From: Pedococcus bigeumensis
Lineage (GTDB): Bacteria; Actinomycetota; Actinomycetes; Actinomycetales; Dermatophilaceae
NCBI RefSeq assembly: GCF_006438965.1
Contig: NZ_RCZM01000001.1
Coordinates: 621,097 to 685,096, forward strand
Direction: 5' to 3'
Length of the DNA: 64,000 nucleotides
Shown: positions 57,182-64,000 of the stretch, piece by piece
Numbering within the stretch: position 1 is the stretch's first letter
How the letters are laid out: every line of letters starts with the position of its first letter
Notes under the pieces: model-generated
Databases searched by the model: none
What the model was told of the DNA's origin: nothing
What the model saw: the letters and a program-made list of their open reading frames with translations, nothing else
Position numbers and translations under genes: made by a program

Positions 57182-59757
57182 TCGATGGTGCCGGTGATCC
57201 GGCCCGCCGCGCGCAGGTCCGCCTCGGCGAGCCGGACCCGGTCAGCCCACTCGCCAGAACCGGCCAGCACGATCGAGGCCACCTCGGCACGCATGCCGAC
57301 CTTGGCCTCCGACTTGGCCTTGCGCACACCAGCCAGCGCCTCGCCGACGGCGGTCAGGAGGGCAGTGTCGCCACCCGATCCGGCCGCCGCGTCCGCGGTG
57401 GTCGGCCAGGGGGCCCGGTGGACCGAACCCTCGTGCCACCACGACCACACCTCTTCGGTGACGTAGGGGAGCATCGGCGCGAACAGCCGCAGCAGCACGT
57501 CGAGGGCGATGCGCAGGGCAGCCCTCGCCGACGCAGCCTCCGCCTCTCCCTGGCCGCCGTAGGCGCGGTCCTTGACCAGCTCGAGGTAGTCGTCGCAGAA
57601 GGTCCAGAAGAACGTCTCGCTCACCTCGAGCGAGCGGGTGTGGTCCCAGGCCTCGAACCCCGCCGTCGCCTTGGCCACGACCTCGCCGAGCTGGGCCAGC
57701 ATGGCGCGGTCCAAGGGGTTGGTGACGGCCACGTCCAGGTCGCCATCGACTTCGCCGCTGCCCTGGATGTCGACTTCGCCGAAGGACAGCGCGAACTTCG
57801 TCGCGTTGAGGATCTTGATGGCCAGCCGCCGGCCGACCTTCATCTGGCCGGTGTCGTAGGCCGCGTCGGCGCCGAGGCGACCGCTCGCCGCCCAGTAGCG
57901 CACCGCGTCCGCGCTGTGCTCCTTGACGACGTCCTCCGGGGTCACGACGTTGCCCTTGGACTTGCTCATCTTCTTGCGGTCGGGGTCCAGGATCCATCCG
58001 GACAGCGCCGCGTTGTGCCACGGGACGGTCCCGAACTCGAAGTGCGAGCGCACGACCGTCGAGAACAGCCAGGTGCGGATGATGTCGTGCCCCTGCGGGC
58101 GGACGTCCATCGGGAAGACCCCGGCGAACAGCTCGGGGTCGTCGCGCCAGCGACCGGCGATCTGCGGCGTCAGCGAGGAGGTCGCCCAGGTGTCCATGAT
58201 GTCGGGGTCGCCGACGAACCCGCCGGCCTGGCCGCGCTGCGACTCGTCGTAACCCTCGGGTGCCTGGGCGGCAGGGTCCACCGGCAGCTGGTCCTCGGCC
58301 GGAACGAGCTGCTTGTCGAACACCGGGTCGCCGTTGTCGTCGAGGGGGTACCAGACGGGGATCGGCACGCCGAAGAAGCGCTGCCGCGAGACCAGCCAGT
58401 CTCCGTTGAGGCCGCTCACCCAGTTCTCGTAACGGGCCTGCATGAACCCCGGGTGGAAGGCGACCTGCCGGCCACGCTCGATCATCTCGGCGTTGAGGTC
58501 GGCGTCGCGCCCGCCGTTGCGGATGTACCACTGCCGCGAGGTGACGATCTCGAGCGGCTTCTCGCCCCGCTCGTAGAAGTTGGCCTTGCGCTGGGTGGCC
58601 TTCGGCTCACCGTCGAGGTCACCGGACTCCCGCAGCGCCGCCACGATCGCCTCGCGCGCGCTGAACGTGGTCTTGGTCGCGACCTGCTCGGCGAACAGCT
58701 GCTCGCCCGGCCCGCCCGCGAGCCACTCCGGCACCTCGGCCTGGATCCGGCCCGAGCGGGTGATGATCGACCGGGTCGGCAGCTGCAGCTCGCGCCACCA
58801 CAGGACGTCGGTGAGGTCACCGAAGGTGCAGCACATGGCGATGCCGGCGCCCTTGTCCGGCTCAGCGGCCGGGTGCGCGACCACGGGGATCTCGACGCCG
58901 AACAGCGGCGAGCGCACCGTGGAACCGAACAGGCCGGCATACCGCTCGTCGTCGGGGTGGGCGATCAGCGCGACTGCGGACGGGATCAGCTCGGGTCGGG
59001 TGGTCTCGATGTGGATCGGCCCGTCCGCGCCGTGGAAGGCCACGCGGTGGTAGGCGCCCGGGTAGTCGCGCGCCTCCAGCTCGGCCTGGGCGACGGCGGT
59101 CTGGAAGGTGACGTCCCACAGTCCCGGCGCCTCGGACTGGTAGGCCTCGCCGCGCGCGAGGTTGCGCAGGAAGGCCTGCTGCGCCGTGGCCCGCGAGTGG
59201 TCGTCGATGGTGCGGTAGGAGATGTCCCAGTCGAGGCTGAAGCCCATCCGCCGGAACAGCGACTCGAACGCCTTCTCGTCCTCGACGGTCAGCTCGTCGC
59301 ACAGCTCGATGAAGTTCTGCCGCGAGATCGGCATCGTGTCGGCGGCCTTGAGGCTCTTGGCGTCACCACGGTGCGGCGGCTGGAAGTCTGCGACGTAGGG
59401 CAGCGAGGCGTCGCCGCGCACGCCGTAGTAGTTCTGGACGCGCTTCTCGGTCGGCAGGCCGTTGTCGTCCCAGCCGATCGGGTAGAACACCTCGAGGCCC
59501 TGCATCCGCTTGTAGCGGGCCATGCAGTCGGTGTGCGTGTAGGAGAACACGTGCCCCATGTGCAGGCTGCCGCTCGCGGTTGGCGGCGGGGTGTCGATCG
59601 AGAAGACCGCCTCGCGACCCCTGGCCAGCGCCGCGGCACGGTCGAAGGTGTAGGTGCCCTGCTCCCGCCATACCTGCGCCCACGTGTCCTCGAGCCCGTC
59701 GATCGAGGGCTTGTCGGGGATCGTGGCAGCGCTGGACGAGGTGGGTGCATCGGTCAT
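57112..59757 (-). CDS. valS: Valyl-tRNA synthetase
   Basis: This 881-residue class I synthetase charges tRNA-Val. The HIGH motif is in [15 protein letters not shown] and the KMSKS motif in [12 protein letters not shown]. The editing domain (about residues 220-370) and a C-terminal anticodon-binding region with coiled-coil-like arm are present. Length is normal. The start is ATG 59757. A 73-base gap separates it from the ABC exporter gene downstream; no T-box leader is visible upstream. Confidence 0.97.
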   Translation of the reverse strand: MTDAPTSSSAATIPDKPSIDGLEDTWAQVWREQGTYTFDRAAALARGREAVFSIDTPPPTASGSLHMGHVFSYTHTDCMARYKRMQGLEVFYPIGWDDNGLPTEKRVQNYYGVRGDASLPYVADFQPPHRGDAKSLKAADTMPISRQNFIELCDELTVEDEKAFESLFRRMGFSLDWDISYRTIDDHSRATAQQAFLRNLARGEAYQSEAPGLWDVTFQTAVAQAELEARDYPGAYHRVAFHGADGPIHIETTRPELIPSAVALIAHPDDERYAGLFGSTVRSPLFGVEIPVVAHPAAEPDKGAGIAMCCTFGDLTDVLWWRELQLPTRSIITRSGRIQAEVPEWLAGGPGEQLFAEQVATKTTFSAREAIVAALRESGDLDGEPKATQRKANFYERGEKPLEIVTSRQWYIRNGGRDADLNAEMIERGRQVAFHPGFMQARYENWVSGLNGDWLVSRQRFFGVPIPVWYPLDDNGDPVFDKQLVPAEDQLPVDPAAQAPEGYDESQRGQAGGFVGDPDIMDTWATSSLTPQIAGRWRDDPELFAGVFPMDVRPQGHDIIRTWLFSTVVRSHFEFGTVPWHNAALSGWILDPDRKKMSKSKGNVVTPEDVVKEHSADAVRYWAASGRLGADAAYDTGQMKVGRRLAIKILNATKFALSFGEVDIQGSGEVDGDLDVAVTNPLDRAMLAQLGEVVAKATAGFEAWDHTRSLEVSETFFWTFCDDYLELVKDRAYGGQGEAEAASARAALRIALDVLLRLFAPMLPYVTEEVWSWWHEGSVHRAPWPTTADAAAGSGGDTALLTAVGEALAGVRKAKSEAKVGMRAEVASIVLAGSGEWADRVRLAEADLRAAGRITGTIDYAEAETPEVRDAELIPVEKPKA

Positions 59758-59830
59758 GGCGCGATCTTCCCATCCCGCTCGGGGTGGTTGCGAACCGGTT
59801 GGCGGGTATGCCGCCTGCCCGGGTCTGCCC

Positions 59831-61687
59831 TCATGCCGCCGCGAACGCCGTGGCCGACCCCGCTAAGTGCGCGTATCGGCCGCCCTTGGCGAGGAGCGAG
59901 GCGTGGCTCCCCTTCTCGACGACCTGGCCGTGGTCGAGGACGGCGATCTGCTCGGCGGACTCGATCGTGGTCAGCCGGTGCGCGATGGTGATCGTGGTGC
60001 GGCCGGCGCTGAGGGCGTCCAGGGCGTGCTGCAGCTCGCGCTCGGTGTCGTTGTCGAGGGCGCTGGTCGCCTCGTCCAGGACGAGGACCCTGGGGTCGCG
60101 CAGGAGTGTGCGGGCGATGGCCAGGCGCTGCTTCTCGCCGCCGGAGAACCGGTGGCCGCGAGCTCCCACCATGGTGTCCAGCCCGGCGGGCAGGCTCGCC
60201 ACCAGCTCGTCGATCTGGGCGGCGGCCAGGGCGCGCCACAGCTGGGCCTCGCTGGCGGCAGGCCGGGCGAGCAGCAGGTTGTCGCGGATCGAGGCGTGCA
60301 CCAGGTAGGCCTCCTGGGAGACCACCCCGACGATGGCAGCCAGGTCGTCCGAGGACAGGTCGCGCAGGTCGTGTTCGTCGATGGTCACCCGGCCGGAGCC
60401 GGGGTCGTGCAGGCGGGAGACGAGGGCGGCGAGGGTGCTCTTGCCGGACCCGGTCTCGCCGACGAGGGCCAGGGTCGTTCCCGCGGGGACCACCAGGTCG
60501 ATGTCGCCAAGTGCTGGGATTGCGCTGTCGGGGTAGGCGTAGCTGACCCCCTCGAACCGGACCTCGCCCCGGATGGTCGTCGGGTCGATCCGGGTGGGAT
60601 CGGCCGGGGGAGCGACGTCGACGGGCAGGTCGAGGTAGCCGAAGATCCGGCTGAACAGCGCCATCGAGGAGATCCACTGGGCACCGAGGTTGAGCAGCCC
60701 CATGAGTGGGCGGAAGATGCCGGACTGGAGGGCGGTGAAGGCGACGAGGGTGCCGATGGTCATGCCACCGGAGGTGGCCGGGAACCCGGCGGCGAGGTAG
60801 ATCGCAGCGGGGATGGCGGCGAACACGATGCTCATGGTGGCCATCCGCCACCGGCCGGCCAGCTGCGAGCGGATCTCGAGGTCGACCAGGCTGGTCGAGG
60901 TCTCCTCGAACCGGCGGGAGGCGGTGCCGCTGGCACCGAGGGTCTTGGTGAGCAGCACTCCGCTCACCGACAGGCCTTCGTCGACCTGGGTCTGCAGGTC
61001 GGCGAGCCGGCGCTGTTGCTGGCTGGTGATCTCGCGGCGCGCGAGGGCGACCCGGCGGGTCAGCCAGACGGCCGGCGGGATGACCAGGAGGGACAACAGG
61101 CTGAGCCGCCAGCTGAGGGCCACCATCGCCACTGCGGTGCCGACAGCGGTGGTGACGTTGGAGGCCACCGACGTGGCCGTGCTCGTGACGACCGACTGCA
61201 TGGCCCCGATGTCGTTGGTCAGGCGGGACTGCACCTCACCACCACGGGTGCGCTTGAAGAAGTCCATCGACTGTCGCTGCAGGTGGTCGAACACCTGGGT
61301 GCGCAGCGTGTGCATGATCTGCTGGCCGAGTCCGGTGGACAGCCAGGTCTGGACGACGCCCAGCAGGGAGCTGGCGATGGTCACGGCGAGCATCCCGGCC
61401 ACGGCGAGGACCAGCAGGCGAAGGTCCTGGTGGGGGAGCGCGTCATCGATGACGGATCGGATGAGGAAGGGCTGGGCGAGCGAGATCGTCGAGGAGGCCA
61501 CGATGAGGGCCATCACGAGGCCGATGGTCCAGCGGTGCGGGCGGAAGAGGCCGGCCAGTCGCGAGAGCGGGACGGGCGACTCGGCCAGCTGCTGGCGGTC
61601 GGCCCGGGACGGCTTCATGGCGCCGCGTCCTCCGCGGTCCCCCGGATCGCGGGTCGGGTTCGGGTCGAGGTTCTGGGTGTTGTCCAA
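59831..61687 (-). CDS. ABC exporter, fused permease-ATPase (multidrug type)
   Basis: This 618-residue half-transporter has six membrane segments ([18 protein letters not shown] onward) and an ATPase domain with Walker [11 protein letters not shown], signature [16 protein letters not shown], Walker [13 protein letters not shown] and H-loop IAHRLTTIE. The intracellular loop [20 protein letters not shown] is typical of lipid or drug exporters such as MsbA/LmrA. The TTG at 61687 may be the start; the ATG 23 codons later is an alternative. It is divergent from MarR, which probably regulates it. Confidence 0.9.
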   Translation of the reverse strand: MDNTQNLDPNPTRDPGDRGGRGAMKPSRADRQQLAESPVPLSRLAGLFRPHRWTIGLVMALIVASSTISLAQPFLIRSVIDDALPHQDLRLLVLAVAGMLAVTIASSLLGVVQTWLSTGLGQQIMHTLRTQVFDHLQRQSMDFFKRTRGGEVQSRLTNDIGAMQSVVTSTATSVASNVTTAVGTAVAMVALSWRLSLLSLLVIPPAVWLTRRVALARREITSQQQRRLADLQTQVDEGLSVSGVLLTKTLGASGTASRRFEETSTSLVDLEIRSQLAGRWRMATMSIVFAAIPAAIYLAAGFPATSGGMTIGTLVAFTALQSGIFRPLMGLLNLGAQWISSMALFSRIFGYLDLPVDVAPPADPTRIDPTTIRGEVRFEGVSYAYPDSAIPALGDIDLVVPAGTTLALVGETGSGKSTLAALVSRLHDPGSGRVTIDEHDLRDLSSDDLAAIVGVVSQEAYLVHASIRDNLLLARPAASEAQLWRALAAAQIDELVASLPAGLDTMVGARGHRFSGGEKQRLAIARTLLRDPRVLVLDEATSALDNDTERELQHALDALSAGRTTITIAHRLTTIESAEQIAVLDHGQVVEKGSHASLLAKGGRYAHLAGSATAFAAA

Positions 61688-61728
61688 GCGACACCACCTC
61701 TTTCTGGTTGCGTTGCGCCGATATTGAT

Positions 61729-61753
61729 GAGGTTACCTCACAATGATGTAACA
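61729..61753. promoter_or_regulatory. MarR operator candidate between abc and marR-like genes
   Basis: TGAGGTTACCTCA (61729-61741) has perfect 6-base arms, and the overlapping GTTAC..GTAAC repeat (61733-61737 and 61749-61753) extends it. The AT-rich patch at 61721-61755 is the shared promoter zone of the two divergent genes. Confidence 0.6.
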
Positions 61754-61779
61754 GGACAAAGGGCCGCTAGCATTCCCGC

Positions 61780-62199
61780 ATGACCGAGACCGACGGACAG
61801 GAGCCGCTCTCCGAGCTGCTCATGCGCAGTGCGAGGGCGATGCGTCGTCGCTGGTCCGACAGCCTCGCGCCGTGGGACCTGTCACCCCACCAGGCCCGCG
61901 CCCTGCGGGTGGTGCGCCGGCACGAGTCCGCGCGGATGGGGACCATCGCGGCCCACCTGCGGATCGCGCCGAGGTCGGTCACGGAGGTGCTGGACGGGCT
62001 GGAAGAGCGCGGCCTGGTCCGCCGCGTCCCGGATCCCACGGACCGTCGTGCCGTCCTCGTGGAGCTCACCGACGCCGGGCTGTCGCTGCTCGCAGAGGTG
62101 GACGCGGCGCGCGACGGTGAGTCCGCGACCTACCTCTCGGTGCTCTCGGTGCGTGACCGCGCGCACCTCGCGCGGCTGCTTCGCAAACTTGACCCCTAG
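61780..62199 (+). CDS. MarR-family transcriptional regulator
   Basis: This 139-residue winged-helix repressor has LSPHQARALRVVRRHESARM, recognition helix APRSVTEVLDGLEERGLV and the beta-wing VPDPTDRRAVLVELT. It should sense a drug or phenolic ligand and repress the divergent ABC exporter and itself through the palindromes at 61729-61753. The plsC-like gene follows 9 bases later, so the two probably share a message. Confidence 0.93.
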   Translation: MTETDGQEPLSELLMRSARAMRRRWSDSLAPWDLSPHQARALRVVRRHESARMGTIAAHLRIAPRSVTEVLDGLEERGLVRRVPDPTDRRAVLVELTDAGLSLLAEVDAARDGESATYLSVLSVRDRAHLARLLRKLDP

Positions 62200-62208
62200 G
62201 GTTGGCCC

Positions 62209-62952
62209 ATGGAACCCGTCTACACCCCCGTCATCGGGTTGGCCCGTGCCCTGTTCGCCGCCCAGGGGCTCAAGATCACCATGTCGGGCGTCGAGCACGT
62301 GCCTTCCCATGGGGGCGCGGTGATGGCGATCAACCACACCGGCTACTTCGACTTCACGTATGCCGGGTTGGTCGGTGTGAAGGCCGGGCGCTACGTGCGG
62401 TTCATGGCCAAGAAGTCGATCTGGTCCAACCCTGTGGCCGGCCCGCTGATGAAGGGGATGAAGCACATCCCGGTCGACCGCGAGGCCGGTCTGGGGTCGT
62501 TCGATGCCGCCCGCGACGCGCTGCGCAGCGGTGAGATCATCGGCGTCTTCCCCGAGGCCACCATCTCGAGGTCCTTCGAGCTCAAGGCCTTCAAGTCCGG
62601 CACCGTCCGCCTTGCGCAGGAGGGCGGCGTGCCGATCCTGCCGGTCACGATCTGGGGTTCGCAGCGGGTCTGGACCAAGGGCCAGCCGCGCAAGATGGGC
62701 CGGCACGGCATACCCCTGCTCATCACGGTCGGCGCCCCCATCGAGGTCGGCGCCGACGAGAAGCCGGGTCTGGCCACGATTCGGGTGCGGGCCGCCATGG
62801 AAGCGCAGCTGCGCGCCGACCAGGACCGCTATCCCGCGTGGCCGGCCGCGGAACGGCACCTGCTGCCGACCCGGCTCGGCGGAACTGCCCCGACCCCCCA
62901 GGAGGCCGACGCGATGGACGTCGCCGACCGCAAGAGCCGCCGCACGTCCTGA
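62209..62952 (+). CDS. 1-acyl-sn-glycerol-3-phosphate acyltransferase (PlsC-like)
   Basis: This 247-residue acyltransferase transfers an acyl group to lysophosphatidate or a related acceptor in phospholipid synthesis. It has the catalytic NHTGYFDF (NHxxxxD) near residue 42 and VFPEATISRSFEL in place of the FPEGTRS block, the usual actinobacterial variant. No strong membrane helix is seen beyond the hydrophobic N-terminus (VYTPVIGLARALFAAQG). It follows the MarR gene by 9 bases. The acceptor is not certain. Confidence 0.9.
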   Translation: MEPVYTPVIGLARALFAAQGLKITMSGVEHVPSHGGAVMAINHTGYFDFTYAGLVGVKAGRYVRFMAKKSIWSNPVAGPLMKGMKHIPVDREAGLGSFDAARDALRSGEIIGVFPEATISRSFELKAFKSGTVRLAQEGGVPILPVTIWGSQRVWTKGQPRKMGRHGIPLLITVGAPIEVGADEKPGLATIRVRAAMEAQLRADQDRYPAWPAAERHLLPTRLGGTAPTPQEADAMDVADRKSRRTS

Positions 62953-63002
62953 GTCCGCGGTAGCAACCGCGTGAGGGGTCCCCGCGCAGGGATGAGCCTG
63001 TG

Positions 63003-64000
63003 CTAGGCCTTGGTGCCCTGGTGGTGGCCGTGGGCCTTGGCTGCCTTCGCAGCCTTGGCCTTGGCTGCCTTGGCTGCCTTGGCTGCCTTGGCCTTCGCTG
63101 CCTTGGCGTCCGCCTTGGCAGCTCGTGCTTCGGCCTTGGCTGCCGCCTTGGCGGCTCTGGCCGCGGCCTTGGCCGCCTGCTTTGCTGCCCTGGTGGAAGC
63201 CTTGTCCGTGCCATGGGTGCTGCCGTTGCCCACCGTCACGACCGGGCCGCTTGCGGGCGGCGGGAGGACGGTCTGCGGCCCCGCGGGAGTCGTGGGCGTG
63301 GTGGGCGTGGTCGGCGTGGTGGGCGTGGTCGGGGTGGTCGGCGGGGTCGGGGTTCCGGTGGGTGTCGACGGGGTCGAACGCTCCGGGACGACATAGGACG
63401 CCAGCACGATCTGGGTGACGGTGGACCCACGCTGGATGGACACCGGCTGCGTGTCACCGCCGCCGGTCCCCGGCTGCACGGCAGGCTGGGTGGTGCCCGG
63501 CTGTGACCCGCCGCCGGTCCCACTGCTGCCACCAGGTTGGGTCTGCGGGTTGCCGACCGTGCTGCTGTCGCCGGTGGACGGCGGGAAGGGTGTCCCAGGA
63601 AAGACCGGACCCTCAGCGGTGACCAACGGCGGGTTGCCGTGGTCGCCGAGGATTCCGTCGACGGCGGCGGTCAGGAGGCCGCTCATCGCGGCAGCAGTGC
63701 CCATGCCGCCGAGGGCGACCAGCCAGACGGTGGCAGCCACCCCGGTCTTGGCCGACCGGCTCGGAGTCCCGGTCGGCGAGCCGACGGCTGTCAGGTGGAA
63801 GGCGCTGGACGGCGCCTGGGCGAGGGACGCGATGCCCAAGGGCTCGACCGGCGCCGGCTCGGAGAGGCTCGCCTCAACGGCCTCGGCCCAGGCAGCCCCC
63901 TTGCCCATCGGCGCAGCAGCGGGTGCCGCATGGGGTGCCGCATGGGTGAGGGCGGCGGTGAAGAGGGGGGTGACGAGCCGTAGGTCGGCAACCTCATCGG
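63003..64000 (-). CDS. Membrane-anchored Ala/Lys- and Pro/Thr-repeat protein (5' end outside the window)
   Basis: From an ATG at 63908 this encodes 301 residues, but the frame stays open to the window edge (DEVADLRLVTPLFTAAL follows upstream in reading direction), so the true start may lie beyond 64000. There is one membrane helix (ATVWLVALGGMGTAAAMSGL), then Gly/Ser/Pro-rich sequence, a run of about seven PTT-type triplets (63290-63350), and a C-terminal domain of KAAKA-type repeats with many Lys and Ala, ending HGHHQGTKA. The Lys/Ala tail resembles histone H1/HupB-type tails and may bind DNA or cell wall. No function can be named. Confidence 0.7.
   Translation of the reverse strand, partial: DEVADLRLVTPLFTAALTHAAPHAAPAAAPMGKGAAWAEAVEASLSEPAPVEPLGIASLAQAPSSAFHLTAVGSPTGTPSRSAKTGVAATVWLVALGGMGTAAAMSGLLTAAVDGILGDHGNPPLVTAEGPVFPGTPFPPSTGDSSTVGNPQTQPGGSSGTGGGSQPGTTQPAVQPGTGGGDTQPVSIQRGSTVTQIVLASYVVPERSTPSTPTGTPTPPTTPTTPTTPTTPTTPTTPAGPQTVLPPPASGPVVTVGNGSTHGTDKASTRAAKQAAKAAARAAKAAAKAEARAAKADAKAAKAKAAKAAKAAKAKAAKAAKAHGHHQGTKA

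Noticed and set aside
59758-59830. A T-box or other riboswitch near valS
   Set aside because: The spacers on both sides are too short or lack the T-box sequence, and no conserved stem was found.

Overview
The window is about 70 % GC, gene-dense, and reads as ordinary chromosome of a high-GC actinobacterium. Supporting signs are tandem clpP1-clpP2 upstream of clpX, a box matching the ClgR consensus, the TreX-TreY-TreZ trehalose operon, a GlbO-type truncated globin in a pepN operon, proteins of mycothiol-linked families (a DsbA-like Rv2466c-type protein and a TIGR03086 protein), an F420-type DUF385 protein, and very frequent GTG starts with 4-base gene overlaps. I infer a member of the Micrococcales, perhaps Intrasporangiaceae-like; the sequence alone does not settle the genus. 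No phage, insertion sequence, CRISPR array or plasmid gene was seen.

Layout: 0-6 kb is a fatty-acid or acyl-CoA type catabolic operon (acyl-CoA dehydrogenase, two SDRs, a quinone-reductase-like MDR), an ArsR/SRPBCC pair, a DUF385 protein and a FabG-like reductase. The same near-palindrome precedes the first operon and the fabG-like gene. 6.3-12.9 kb is treX-treY-treZ, which converts glycogen or maltodextrin to trehalose. 12.9-25.6 kb holds LysR-TesB-GNAT, a DMT exporter, a MocR regulator divergent from a YczE-type membrane protein, a RecQ helicase with a phosphoribosyltransferase-like tail, a 4HBT thioesterase, GDPD-MFS and a GH13 alpha-glucosidase behind a LacI-type operator. 25.6-26.0 kb is a tandem-repeat spacer. 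26-34 kb holds pepN-mscS-glbO, a DsbA-like protein, rpiB, a SpoIIE-type phosphatase, a DUF4395 protein, trmB and a broken ABC ATPase next to tRNA-Gly and tRNA-Pro. 34.6-38.5 kb holds two secreted proteases (M43 and S53) and a flavin disulfide reductase. 38.9-50.3 kb contains the protein-quality-control genes tig, clpP1, clpP2 and clpX, separated by two paralogous secreted repeat proteins and a LacI/MFS pair. 50.5-54.7 kb is a five-gene MoxR/DUF58/DUF4129 membrane cluster. 54.8-64 kb holds an ECF sigma factor with its TIGR03086 partner, a possible cysteine-peptidase-like protein, valS, an ABC exporter divergent from MarR, plsC and the end of an Ala/Lys-rich protein.

The most striking signal is not a gene. 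The octamer GTATGCCG or its complement occurs 44 times by eye, on both strands almost equally. It lies in several codon frames inside genes, and as inverted pairs forming four intergenic terminator-like hairpins. This is the pattern known from DNA-uptake sequences in Neisseria and Pasteurellaceae, but I know of no such description for actinobacteria. Second to it are intergenic repeats built on GACTTGTTGCC (three tandem units of 82 bases plus one distant member).
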